From the NCBI GenBank assembly GCA_900660155.1, contig CABFPE010000766.1:237965-277794 (forward strand): a DNA stretch of 39,830 nt. Reading direction: 5' to 3'. The translations under genes and the position numbers were made by a program. The notes below the pieces were generated by a model. The model did not search any database and was not told where the DNA came from. It worked only from the letters and a program-made list of their open reading frames with translations. Source of the DNA: Hofstenia miamia. Lineage: Eukaryota > Xenacoelomorpha > Acoela > Hofsteniidae. Shown here one piece after another: positions 11,651-22,945 of the stretch. The stretch's first letter is position 1. The number at the start of each line of letters is the position of its first letter.

Positions 11651-12289
11651 ATAAAAAATGGCAAGTTTACTATCGAAAATTTTCAAAAAACTCCAAAAAA
11701 TTAAGATATTTTAAGACTATATTTCTAATGACTAATGCAGTTGATCGAAGTTGACTATTTTCTGCTGCTCCGTGTTCAGTTTATGTATGACATTGATGGG
11801 ATATTATTATAGAACAAGACTAGCGCTTTCGATTGATATATAGCACCAAAACATAGGATCATTACATACAACAAATTCTCGACTTCAAAATGCATGTATA
11901 TTTGAAAAAGTAACCAAACCAACGTGGAAATAAAGAGATAATCAATACTAAAGGTTATATCTTAATTAAAATAATTGTTGGCAAGAATAAACGAATACCT
12001 TGCAACCTTCAGAATTTTGAATTGAATGAAGCTCAGAATTATTTTTAAAATCTAAGAAATCGAACTTTGGTGATTCCTATCGATAATTTTGATAAAACAG
12101 ACGTACCTCATTAAGATTCTTAATAAGAATTTGTGAATGAGTACAACGGCTTCGTAGCGTGCACAATTAACTAGGTTATTGCGTTATTATTCATTACGAA
12201 CAGGTGCGGTTTAGCGTTTATCAATCAATTTGATTTGTTATTTCCAAGTCATTGTAATGAATAGGTTGCGGTTGACGAGTTACTGTAGA

Positions 12290-12780
12290 ATGAATAATTA
12301 GAATATTGCGACACCAGTACTAGCCACTCTCCTTACAATCATAAACTATTAACGTAATAAAAACCTGTTACAACTGGCTGATGGCGCAATGTCATACTCA
12401 ACTGCCTCAGCCAACCCATGGCTAAAGTTTAAATTTAATTTAAATAAATTTTGTAAAATTTTAAAATTATTTGAATTCCTCGATCTAGTGACAAATTTTG
12501 AGCTTATTTTGACCTATAAGCATTCTGTATATAATTTTTATGCAAATTCTAGAAGTGATTGATCATTTTTATTCGAAGGGTTGATGTTTTACAAATTTTG
12601 ACTTTATTGACTTATGAGAACCTTACTAATAATTTTTAACCAATTTTGATCAAATAGAAGTTATGCTATGAAAGTAAAACCAACGGTACAACGGGACCAG
12701 AAAATTTCATGGGGCTGAGACCAAATGTTATGCAATTAATCGAGCTGGGACCAATAAAACTGGTCTCACAGAACCTGGAT
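12290..12780 (+). repeat. Interspersed repeat, copy 2 (hairpin-ended family)
   Basis: Matches copy 1 over about 370 bases, then continues with GGGACCAGAAAATTTCATGG and ends in GGGACCAATAAAACTGGTCTC, a stem GGACCA/TGGTC(T) equivalent to the palindrome of copy 1. The 3' part also aligns with the third member near 16.1 kb. No reading frame is preserved. Confidence 0.65.
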
Positions 12781-14219
12781 ACACACTCAGACTTGCTCGT
12801 TTCGGGTGCCGGGAAGTCAAATTTCGGGTCGTGGTGGGTGCGCTTGGACTGATTACTTTTGCTCAGATCTCTGGTCCAAATTGTGTTTGGTTACTTTGTC
12901 CATGGGCTTTGGCTAGGGGTTGGACAAAGAAACCGCTTTTTTGAATAAAATAGCCAACCCCCATTTTACACCCGAGATAAATTAGATAGAATCTAAAATC
13001 ACCATAATATTATTCCATTATAATAATTATAAACTAAAAAGTTCAAAATAATTAACTTTAACACTAACCCAAGCCATAACCCAACCCTAACCCAAAACCC
13101 TAAACCTATCCTTGAACTGACGCAAAAGTACCACATTCTCAATTCTAAACATGTTTATAAAAATGGATTTAAATCAAATGTATTAGATGCATATCAAAAG
13201 CAATGTGAACGTATTATTTAAATCCTCTAGCTATATTTTAGATAAGAAAAAATGCATGCCTCTAGTTAACGCGTGCTGTTTCACTAGTATCTCAGCGGTG
13301 ATGTAATGTGTTAACTATGAGATTAAAAATTCTTTGAAATTAATAAATGTTTGATTTGAACATAAGAGGTTGATATTAAACCACAGGCGATGAGAGTTAT
13401 TTAGTTTTTAAATCTTTGATTTGTCTGGTATTGCAAATCGCTTTACACCGTTCGCGTCTGGAATCACGTAGTTTCCTGTGAAATTGACTCACTCTCTATT
13501 TCTGCCTCCCGATTGCGTAACACAATTTCCTTCTCTCGCATTATTACTCCAGGGCGAATTTAATTGGCTGCCAGTTATCCTATAACCTCTAACATATCAA
13601 ACAATTGCATTAGAAATTGCGATGTACTTTTACTTCTATCAAAATAAATTTAGTTCACACCAGATATTATTGGTGGGCATCCAAGGATGGGTAGTATCAG
13701 GGACGCAGAGGCGGGGATAGGGCACAATTATCCCGGGCCTCCTGGAGTGCGAGGGACTAGGAAATTTTATGCACCAGTTCATGAGGGTTAGGAATTACTT
13801 TAGCATAGTTCACGCCAAAAAACTGCACCGCATTAATGTTGGAGGCAGCGTGGTTTCTATTTTCACTCTTGCTTATACCCTGCTTACACGTCACATAAGA
13901 CAAATCTGTCTTCAATTATTTTAAGACACATGTAGCGTGTAAAAAACCCTAAAAGACGTACGAACTTTAAGTAGGGTAGTCATAAAACAGATGTATATCA
14001 AATAATTTTGATTTTATTGTATGTCTTGTCACGCCACTGTGTAAACACTAAATCATGAGACATATATGTTTTTGACTGCAGTTATTTAATTATTATGGAA
14101 GCAAAATAGCAGTAATTTCGACGTATTAAATTAATAAAAAATTATTAATTATATAGGTTTTAGTATTTTATCCGATTTTCACAATTGAAAATAATACTTT
14201 TTCAATTACACATGCATGA
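12781..14219. other. Intergenic with telomere-like tract and TE-like GC patches
   Basis: Contains a degenerate CCCTAA/ACCC-rich tract at about 13069-13110 and a GC-richer patch at 12790-12960 and 13680-13760. The latter, with CAGGGACGCAGAGGCGGGG near 13698, looks like a transposon terminus, but no partner end was found. No gene is recognised. Confidence 0.4.
13069..13110 (+). repeat. Degenerate telomere-like CCCTAA/AACCC tract
   Basis: Several irregular AACCCTAA and AACCC words in a row, between AT-rich flanks. Such interstitial tracts arise as microsatellites; nothing indicates a chromosome end here. Confidence 0.5.
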
Positions 14220-14765
14220 TTAAACATTATTATGCATTTTAGATAAATTTGCTAACAGGTAAATGACCTCTCGTGTTTCCCATATAAAGGTAAACAGTTG
14301 CGACTTGATCGATGGGAACTCCCAATCAACAATCTTCTTCATTTCCTGGCTCAGATTTCTGCCCACATAAGCCGGGTGGACTGAATTTGCTGCAAACCAG
14401 GAGTCAGTTACAGAACAATTATACCATGCTTCGGCCTTTTTCAGCCATTCCCGCCATCTATGCCCATAGCGCGGTACGTGCGTAACAGCTCTTTTCAAGC
14501 CTCAACTGCACTCCCGAGGGTTGCCGAGTCTCTCTGTAAGATGTCTAGTGGTTTGGCTATTGGACATAAGCATAATAAAATTGCATCTTCCAGATTCTTA
14601 TTCAGGTATACATCGCGAATTATTTTGGTAATGTCCGCATTTCCGCCAGATGCGAATTCCTGAGGATGTGCCTCCATTACTTGTTCATTCTTAGCCAGTC
14701 TGTTACGTACCATTGAAGTGTTTTTATGAAGCTGTTCCAGCGGACGTTACTCGGGTAAACAGGGT
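14220..14765 (-). pseudogene. hAT transposase C-terminal pseudogene
   Basis: The minus strand begins with SNVRWNSFIKTLQWYV (14765 to about 14715), which carries the RWNS motif of hAT transposases just before the C-terminal helical region. After a frameshift comes RLAKNEQVMEAHPQEF with a PIAKPLDILQRDSATLGSAV helix segment (14713-14495), where hAT proteins have P...ALD.LQ...AT. A further one-base loss (TGG to TG) shifts to KRAVTHVPRYGHRWREWL and NSVHPAYVGRNLSQEM (14498-14220); the last matches the hAT N.LHP.Y.G..L motif. The catalytic domain is missing and the frame is broken twice, so this is a relic. The separate plus-strand frame here is a shadow. Confidence 0.72.
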
Positions 14766-15974
14766 ATTACGCTTTGCATTAATAGCTCTGTTTTGTCATA
14801 TTTCTGGGCTGTTAGTTGAGCTCATATTTTTTTAAAAATTTCTGTGTTAGTTTAAGTCAAATCATACAAATACATTAAAGCATAAATACTTGTAAATATG
14901 TTGGTTGAATGTTTTAAGTAATGTGTCTATCGAGGGACACTTTGCGCTGGGTTATGCATTGTTTTTGTTAAATTGTTGAGAATTCATTAGAAAAGCATTT
15001 ACTTTTTAGTACTATTATATATCTTTACTTTTAAACTCATTTATATAGTGATCATCATAAAGCAAAAACCTGTATAGTATTGCAATTAAAATTGGATCAC
15101 ATTTTGAGAGTGGGCATGTTTACTAAATTTGTAAATGTTTAGCGCATCACGTTTACAAACTGATTTTTGAGGTAGTCGTGGTTTTTACGACTACTATATA
15201 AGTGAAATAATGCAATTTTCAATGGAACGATTAAAACATTCTCATAGTTCGAACAATTAAAGAAAATGGTCAAACTGCGACTAAGTTTTAAAAACAAAAA
15301 TACAAATAAAGATCATGGAAATAAATTGATCATCATAATTTTTAGAAATAAAGCTTAGCCGGGATATTGATCACAAACAAAATCTTTGGGTGTAGCCGGC
15401 CGTCGGCTGCTGCTATGGTTGGCTAACGCCTGTGCCCAGGGCCGCAGAGCACTAGCAAGTACATAAATGTTTAACCCAAGTCAATTTTAAAATTGATTTG
15501 AAAGGTGAATCAGTAGAACCCTAATGGTTCTTAATTTTATTTTACCAGTCTGAGTTGCAGTCTTCATAGCAAAATGTCCTTAGCATATTCTGTACACTAC
15601 ACCTGTTTCTGTAGCAACCGCAGAACGTGCCTTTCCAAACTAGATATTGCTAATCGATCTAATTGCTCAACAATGTTACAGGAAGGAATAAAAAATCTTC
15701 CAATCTTCACCATTGAAAAAAGATTGTAAAGAAAACGTCATTTGATAAATGAATTGAACTGTTTGTATCTCGTAAACAAAGAAAAGCAGACTATTAACAT
15801 TTTACTATTGCAAACAAAGCACTTTTGTCAATTTTCGTTTTGTGTTTTACATTTCATTATTATTGATTCTTTAATTGCTTTTTGGTACTTTTGGAATCAT
15901 CAGTAGAATGTTGATGGCCGAAATTCAAAAACAAGATTAAAACCGAGGTATTTTACTTACGTATTATAGGTGAC
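14766..15974. other. Intergenic, one GC-rich patch
   Basis: AT-rich sequence with a GC-rich patch at about 15385-15460 (GCCGGCCGTCGGCTGC and CCCAGGGCCGCAGAG). It could be a TE or SINE piece, but no box motifs or partner copies are evident. No gene is recognised. Confidence 0.4.
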
Positions 15975-16195
15975 TGAGATTAGGGTTCTGAAAACCGTAT
16001 AGTCCTATGGAATTTGTTGGGACAAAAAACTTAAGGAGACTAGGACCAAAATTGAAGGATCTGGTGCCACGGATTTCAGAATATTACTTATAATTTTTGC
16101 AAAAAATAGAAGCTATGTTGTGGGAGTAATAGACAATGGGAACAAAAATTTCATGGGATTGGGACCAAAAATCTTGGTTCCGCAGAAACCAAATT
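15975..16195 (+). mobile_element. Short repeat, copy 3 (MITE-like, hairpin-ended family)
   Basis: The left end GGGTTCTGAAAACC is roughly inverted at the right end (GGTTCCGCAGAAACC, ending near 16195). The right half aligns with the 3' parts of the repeats at 11.5 and 12.7 kb (ATTTCATGGGATTGGGACC) and includes a stem GGGACCAA/TTGGTTCC. The left half shares TATAGTCCTATGGA and GACTAGG with sequence near 11545-11590. No target duplication is clear. Confidence 0.5.
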
Positions 16196-17153
16196 CAAAC
16201 ATAATGTGAATTATGCATGAATTAGCGGAAAATGTTGACATTTTGTATTTGCTACTTATATATTTTTCAATGCCAACTAGGAGTACGTGACACAGTAATG
16301 TTTTATAATGCTACTTTTATTTTTGTGTACATCATACAAATATAAACTAACTAAACCTAGAAAAGCATTCACAATTTATATTTACTGAAAAATGAAAAAC
16401 TTTCTTGAAGTTAAGCAAAGAATTGATACATAGAAAATATCAAAAGTTTTCTTTAACAAGAAATATAATTATATTAGTTTGAACTCTAAGTATTGCTAAA
16501 ATACATCGATTTTCGAGCAATGCATTTCAGGCCAAAAGAGTATGGATTAAGTCTTGTAGATCTCGATTTTGAAAACTTTTGGTTTTTCAGAATCAAACTA
16601 GATGCTAATACGCATTGAATCTGAGACTTTATTGATAATTTTGTGAATTCCCCGGATTTTTATATATCTTTGTAACATGAAGTAAATGTATATACATTTA
16701 AAATGTACTTAGTGTATATTTTTGTTGGTACACTGATTGACTGAGTCTACTCCTATGTCCCCCAGGAAAACTCTAGACAATGGCTGTGCGGCTTTTATTT
16801 TACCCGCTGCTACCTACGGATAAGGTGTATACGGGTACTACTGTTGTGGTGCAATGCAAATGCGGATTGACTGGAAAAAAATTGCGGATTCCCAATATTT
16901 TCTCACATTAGTATTTTAAATAACTTAAAATGTTTTGGAGATTTTAGGATGCTTGCAGAAATTCTATCAATGAGGATTTGAAATTAAAAAATTTGAATAA
17001 GGTTTTGAATAGTTTACGGATGAGAATTGCAGAAAATCATTTTTTACTTCATGCTCATTGGCTGAATCATAGTATCTACTCAGAAATAAGGGAAACCTAG
17101 TTTGCCTTGAGCTATAAGTTTTTGTATAAATGGCGTACAATATATATATATTA
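16196..17153. other. Intergenic, no gene recognised
   Basis: AT-rich. A short GC-richer stretch at 16730-16870 (CCCGCTGCTACCTACGG) has no recognised motif. A TA microsatellite (about 17140-17150) abuts the transposon that follows. Confidence 0.45.
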
Positions 17154-17223
17154 GGGGTATGACAAAAAATTTTTTTGGCGAATTTTTTATTCCCCATACT
17201 GAAATAAGTGGAGTTTTTTTATG
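17154..17223 (+). repeat. Left terminal inverted repeat
   Basis: Imperfect inverted match to 19527-19584, with strong blocks at both ends of the repeat and a diverged middle. Confidence 0.75.
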
Positions 17224-17570
17224 CCTTCAAAGAAAATATTAGTACCAGACTATAACTCGAAGAAAAAGTCACCCACCAAACTAAAAATAGTTTTACGAGG
17301 AGGGGTAAATTAAACCTCCCTGTCGATTATTTCATAATTACACTAAAAAAGAATAAAGCAATCGATTTGGTACTAACTGACTTGTAACATAATTTACTTC
17401 TTAACAACCTCAGAAAATTTCAAGTCGATCGGTCAAGGGACCTATGAGATATTTGGATTTTTTGGAAACCACAAACGTAGAATATATTTGTTCGTATTAA
17501 ATATTTCAGAATTTTTTATTTTTGTTTAAATAGCATATTCAACTGTTAATTTTCAAATTTTAGAGCTGAA

Positions 17571-19341
17571 ATGTCGAAGAATCCACCTCCTTCAGATAAG
17601 AACAAGAAAATTTGGTCTTCAAATTTGCTGCAATTCCACGAAAGTAAGACCTCAAGAAAGCATAAAACTGTGGAGAATATCAGCCAAATGCACAGGATTC
17701 CAAAGGAACAATATATCTTAGATAGATTCAGAACTTTGGCTTCACGTGTGAAAAGCAAAAAGGAGAGAATCAAGATAATAGCAGGTGAAGTTAAACAATT
17801 ATGGAACAAGCTGAATTTGCCAATCCAACAAGGAAAATCGACAGTTGAAAGAAAAATTCAGAATGTAATCAAAGTTTATTAAAGACAAAGTCGAAAACCC
17901 GGAAACTATGATTTTACAAAGTTGTTCGATGTAACCGACGCAAGAGGAGAATGGTTGTGCAAAGAAGATAAAGAGTTCTACGAACTGCAGTTGTCATCAA
18001 AAGGAAAAGTAGGCTATTCCACAACAAAAGAAGATTTAACAGTGCTTCATCCAAGAAAACTGAAGTTACTCAAAAGGAAATCATCAGTCACAGAAGAATT
18101 TGTTGAAAACAGTACAGAGGTGATTTCAGAAAGTGACGAAAATGTGAGTGAAGAACAGTGTTTCAGTAGTGATGAGGATTTTGAGAACCCATCAACCTTC
18201 AAAAGACAAAAAACTGATTCTGCAGTGCGTTTAGTGACCACAGCAAAACTGAGTACCAGGAAAGCCCGAAAAGTCTGCCAAACCTTGTCAGAAAGTGGTG
18301 TTTCCATACCCACTCCAACACAAAGTGGTATCTACAAAGCTGTAATGAAAAAAGGAGAAGAGTTAAAAAAGAATTTCTTGGAAAACTTAAAAAATGATCA
18401 ATGGTGTTTGCACTTTGACGGAAAAACCATTAACAAGAAGGAACACCAGGTAGTGGTTGTGAAGAACGAAAGTAAGGAAGTCAGACTTGCTGTTGTTCAA
18501 CTAATAAATGGAAAGGGTGAAACAATATTCAATGGAATAAAAACTGTACTTGATGAGTTTGAACTTTGGGAATCAATAAAAGCGATTGTATCTGATACGA
18601 CTGCAGCTAATACTGGAATATGCTTCGGTGCAGTCACTCTGCTGCAGAAACACTTCGTACATATTGGACTAGACAAGCCACCTTTCATTGGATGCCAACA
18701 CCATATTTTAGACACAATACTGAAACATGTCCTGAATGAACATTTCTGATGGAACTCCAACATCTCCAAATCTCAGTTACTCATTCATTTCAAGAATTAC
18801 AGAAGAGTATGAACAACTCAAGACGTCATTCAACAACACTGGAAAATCACTAAAGAAAACAGAACGAGATTGGTGGCGAGATGACATGGCCTTTCTTGAT
18901 CACTTGATATCATGCTACAAGGTTTTCAAAAGCACAGGAAGCTTCCCAAAGGTGAATTTTAAATCACTTCCTGCTCTCAGTAATGCAAGGTGGAATTCCA
19001 GGGCAATTTATACTTTGCTTGCTTTCATTCTGATACCAGATTATCGGCAGACAGCTAAAGCGGCATGTGATTTCATCAGTGGGTCATGGGCTGACATCTG
19101 GTTCTCTGCTCAAAGCTTCAATCCTGCTGACTTTGAAAACCTGTCAGAAGCTTGCAAAGGGCATCCAAAAGCTTTGAAGTCATTGAGGAAATTTTGGTCC
19201 ACGGAACCATCACCTATACCAATGCAGCGTTCGAATATCTGTGCAGAGCGTGCGATTAAAGTAATGCAGGACTTGCTTCCACTCTGTACATCAAATGAAA
19301 CATTAAACATCAAATTTCTTCTAACAAATGCAAGATATTAA
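17571..19341 (+). pseudogene. RNase H-fold (hAT-related) transposase, two lesions
   Basis: The gene encodes about 590 residues from the ATG at 17571 to the TAA after 19338. The N-terminal 100 residues are basic and helical (likely DNA binding). An acidic and serine-rich stretch follows (SESDENVSEEQ, 18130-18190). The catalytic domain shows a first aspartate in LHFDGKTI (codon 18417), a second in VSDTTAANTG (codon 18594), a C.HH motif in GCQHHILDTIL (18690-18704), the ARWNSRAIYTL segment, and a candidate glutamate in CAERAIKVMQD (codon 19246). This D, D, C..H, RWNS-like, E order is that of hAT-related transposases with a helical insertion; the exact family is not named here. A TAA at 17880-17882 interrupts the frame, and one extra base near 18746 shifts it. 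A possible splice acceptor (TTTTCAAATTTTAG) lies just before the start, so an upstream exon is possible. Confidence 0.8.
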
Positions 19342-19526
19342 ACTACGATTTGTAAAGACGTGCTATATTATATGCTTTAGTTTTTTTGTAATTATAAATA
19401 TGGTACTGATTTCTAAACATTGAAGATTAGCTTATACAAGCCGGATAGCTGGGCGATAGTTTTCTCAAAGGGTGGGTGAAGTTTTTTTAAGCAAAATAAA
19501 AACATTTTACATTTTCTTGATTCGTA

Positions 19527-19584
19527 CATAAAAACTCCACGAAAAATGATATGGGGATATATTGTTACAAAATTGCCATACCCC
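19527..19584 (-). repeat. Right terminal inverted repeat
   Basis: Inverted partner of the repeat at 17154-17223; a TA microsatellite starts immediately after it. Confidence 0.75.
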
Positions 19585-21257
19585 ATATATATATATATAT
19601 ATATATCAGGCGCGTAGTCAGGGCCAATAAAAATGTGCTAGCGTCAATTTTGATACCCAAAAACGGCATATATTAACAAGAAAATTAATAAAGCGTTTTT
19701 AAATTATGGCAAGAAATTATTTAAAATCCAGTCTTGTAGTCTTACTATAAAACTCCAGTATTATGAGGTGTTGGGGATACACATCTTTAGTAGAAGCTAA
19801 GTGCCACTATTGATGATTATCAAAGGAAATCAAAGTAGGCAAAACCTCATAAAATCAGAATGTTAATGTTTGTATTAATCTGTGCATGGATTGTTTAAGT
19901 TGTGTGTGTGTGTGAGTCTACTTTTGAGAAATTATTTAGATTAACAGAACTATTGATATATCCCCTGCTGAACAAAATTTTAAGACTACATGAATAAATG
20001 TCATAAAAAACTATTTTTCATGGTAGTTGATGAAATTGTATGTAAGATTACTAATAAAAGTTTCTTAAATGCCATAAAATATTAAACTCAAAAATGAATT
20101 CTAAAATTTAAGTTTTTCCAGAAAGCTTTGTTTTACATTTGAACAAAATTATAAGACCATAAAAGAAAATTGGCCAAATTAAGCCAAAACATAAAAATAT
20201 CAAGCTTAGTAATGAGTTATACCTCCATGGTTTTTGATAACTTCAAAAATTCTTTGGGCATACTCCGAAATCGCTTTCAGTGAGGTGAGGAGAATATTGC
20301 TCTAGGATCTGAAGATGGTTTCAAAAAGTTCACTTTTTGTTTCACATTGTTTGCAGGCTAGCTTAGTCAACTCAAATATTTCTCATGTATACCTTGGGAC
20401 AATAATTCATTGTCTATTCATGTTTTGTAGCTACATATTTTTTCTCAAATACCATTATTTTGTTTTTCAACACAGGTACGTAGACTATTCCATTGAAATG
20501 CAAGAATGATTCTTCATTTTTGATTGGATAATACATGCATATTCTATTCACATATCATGTATATTCACAATTTTAGAGCTCAAAAACAGAAACAATAACT
20601 AATTAACTAGTAAATGATACTGTGTATGCAGAAATTTTTTAGTAAATGCGATTTTTGTGATTTTGAGAGTTATGTTGGCGAATGTTTGCCAATATTAAAT
20701 TTTCTAGTGCAAAGAATTACTTTAGCAATTGCCAATTAATCGTATCCCAGCACTGAATCCAGTCAGAACAGTTGGAATTACAAAATTTAATGCTACAATT
20801 TTGTATTGCTATTGTTCATCAGAGTTGCTTTTTTGCTATTTATTGAGTTAATTTGAGTATAATTTGTGTATAAATGTCAGTCTCTATATTTGCAAAATTA
20901 TCAGACTAGCTAATGGAATAAAACTTCCGCCAATTACCATGAAATCTTCTATTTGGATTGACGTGACTTCCATAATTTTCCAATTTCGAAAGAGAGAACT
21001 ATTATTAAGCAGACATCAGTTGAATCGATTGACAGTTCCTTCAAATAAACGGATTTCAGAAATGTCAAAGATGACCCAATTACATAACATACCAGAATTC
21101 CCCTTTAATTTTTATGCATAAGGGTTTTCTGTAAGCAATTTTTTTTAAATATCATTAATATGACAACTAAGAGAACTAACTGGAACCCTAACAATGATCC
21201 CAGTTCACCTTAACCAATGGTATTTAGCTATTGAAATGTCTTAAAAATGAAAATTAT
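19585..21257. other. TA microsatellite, then intergenic
   Basis: TA repeats at 19585-19606, then CAGGCGCGTAGTCAGGG near 19607, which looks like a transposon terminus without a partner. The rest is AT-rich. An open frame at 20864-21121 (ending PEFPFNFYA) matches nothing I know. Confidence 0.4.
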
Positions 21258-21259
21258 TA

Positions 21260-21696
21260 GGTAAAGTTAAGAATGCATAGTACATAAAGGAAAATTTCAA
21301 ACCAACTATCTCCAAAGCGTATGCATATTCGTATCATGTACACCGAGTCCCATCGCTTATGGATTGATTGACAGTATCCAGACATCAAAACAAGCACAAA
21401 ACCATTAAACAACCAATATAAAAATTGGCTATGGGTCATCCTTACTTGAGAATCAGCCTAGTTTTTTGCTTTACTTAAGCAATCATCTTCCTTACATGCT
21501 ATTATATAATGTATAAGGAATAGTTTGTTCTGTAATTATTATAGCAAAATTAAATATTTGACCTCTCCGTTTGGTACCAATAACAGAATAATAATAAATT
21601 CTTCCAAAATGTGGCCCTCATATTTTGCTCATATGAATCCTTGTGACTATATTCGTTATGGAGATACCTAAAGCACTATGCATTCTTAACCTTACC
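21260..21696. mobile_element. Inverted-repeat element (GGTAARGTTAAGAATGC ends)
   Basis: A 22-base left end (21260-21281, beginning GGTAAAGTTAAG) is repeated in inverted orientation at 21675-21696 with one mismatch, and similarity continues inward for about 10 more bases. The inside is noncoding. Clear target duplications are not visible. Best read as a non-autonomous DNA transposon of about 440 bases. Confidence 0.6.
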
Positions 21697-21897
21697 AATA
21701 GATGGCTTGATTCAAAAATTTTTGTTTGATAAGCTTATCTTAGCTACACTATATCTGAAGCTTCTACGCACATTGATTGTTAATTTCATAACTAGTTGTA
21801 GTCGTACGGAAAATATACTGCGTTCAATGCTCCTGACTATAAATAACATACGCAAATGTATACATACTTTATAACTAACCTGCAGTTTATAAACAAA

Positions 21898-21898
<1 letters not shown>

Positions 21899-21934
<36 letters not shown>

Positions 21935-22079
21935 NNNNNNNNNNNNNNNNNNNNNNNNNNNNNNNNNNNNNNNNNNNNNNNNNNNNNNNNNNNNNNNNNN
22001 NNNNNNNNNNNNNNNNNNNNNNNNNNNNNNNNNNNNNNNNNNNNNNNNNNNNNNNNNNNNNNNNNNNNNNNNNNNNNNN

Positions 22080-22117
<38 letters not shown>
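21899..22117. repeat. TA microsatellite with an assembly gap
   Basis: TA repeats at 21899-21930 and 22083-22117 flank 145 N (21935-22079). The open frames that cross this region are artefacts of the repeat and the N run. Confidence 0.9.
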
Positions 22118-22119
<2 letters not shown>

Positions 22120-22440
22120 GGCCCCGCAAGTAATCGAAATTCGACTAGAGGTTCAAAAACTCAACTCGACATTTCGAGTACTCGAAAAAAACTCGATATT
22201 GGTTGAATGACATCTATTGTTCTTCAATTTTTTGTATATAATATCGAAGAATCTCTCTACCTTTCACTATATATCTTAAATTGTAAGCTATCAGACTTGG
22301 TTTCTCTCATTTAGTTTAATATGTCGTTTTCTGTCGTACATTTACATAGGGCAGCACAGTTATATACCTCTTAGCATAACGAAAAAATAAGTTTAAATAT
22401 AATTGCAACTCGACTCTATCCCGCGAGTTATGGGTCCAGT
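22118..22440. other. Intergenic, possible TE with ACTCGA words
   Basis: Short repeated words ACTCGAC and CTCGA occur at both sides (22140-22200 and 22405-22430), as in subterminal regions of DNA transposons, and GGCCCCGCAAGTAATCG begins right after the microsatellite. Inverted ends are not convincing. Confidence 0.3.
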
Positions 22441-22945
22441 TAAAGATTAGTGCGGTGCGGTAATACTGCGGTAACGATATACACAATTGCGGTGATTAGT
22501 GGTAGAAGTAAAACAACTTGCGTTGGCATAAAAATTGTACAGATAACGTGTATTGCATTAAGATTTAAAATCTCTAAAGTATTTTCAAAAAATCTGTTTC
22601 TGAAGCGAAATTAAGAGATTTCACGTACAAAATATTAAAACTACTTTTTACATTTTTCATGGAAAATTGATACTACCGTAATATAATTGAACGAAATGAA
22701 AAAATAACTAAGAATTTGTATTTAAGCTTCTTCTACGAATGATCCATAGCCCTAAAAAATTTCAGAAATATCTATCTTTTCTTATGAAGATAAAAATCGC
22801 AATTGTTGCGGTATTCCACGGTAAAATTTCATTTATTGCGGTGGTTTGCCGCAAAAAAACGATATTATGGTGGTTAACGGTGAAGTTTTTTTCTCTCCAG
22901 CTCTTCGGGATTTTACTACTACAGAAACGCAGCGTCATTAGCGAT
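22441..22945 (+). mobile_element. hAT MITE, older copy (same family as 29776-30261)
   Basis: Aligns with the reverse complement of 29776-30261 over most of its length. Strong blocks include AAAACAACTTGCG.TGGCAT, CAGATAACGTGT, ATTTGTATTTAAGC and ATGATCCATA.CCC. The left end TAAAGATTAGTGCGG resembles the better preserved TAGAGATGAGTGCGA. It is rich in GCGGT words near both ends. The right end is decayed, its boundary is approximate, and no target duplication remains. Confidence 0.68.

Larger units (their letters stand above)
17154..19584 (+). mobile_element. Near-intact hAT-related DNA transposon
   Basis: The left end GGGGTATGACAA (17154-17165) is mirrored by the right end, which on the opposite strand reads GGGGTATGGCAA (19573-19584). 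A second inverted pair lies inside: CCCCATA then GTGGAGTTTTTTTATG at 17192-17223, matched by the complement at 19527-19556. Together they give imperfect terminal repeats of about 70 bases. The single gene between them runs left to right. Both flanks are TA microsatellite, so the target duplication cannot be read. The frame has only two lesions, so the copy is fairly recent. Confidence 0.8.

Noticed and set aside
13069..13110. True telomere
   Set aside because: Short, irregular and flanked on both sides by ordinary sequence; more likely an interstitial microsatellite.
18047..18769. Minus-strand open frames opposite the 17.5-19.3 kb transposase
   Set aside because: Shadows of the plus-strand gene; no motifs of their own.
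21856..22129. Open frames with YIYI repeats on both strands
   Set aside because: They translate a TA microsatellite and an N run.
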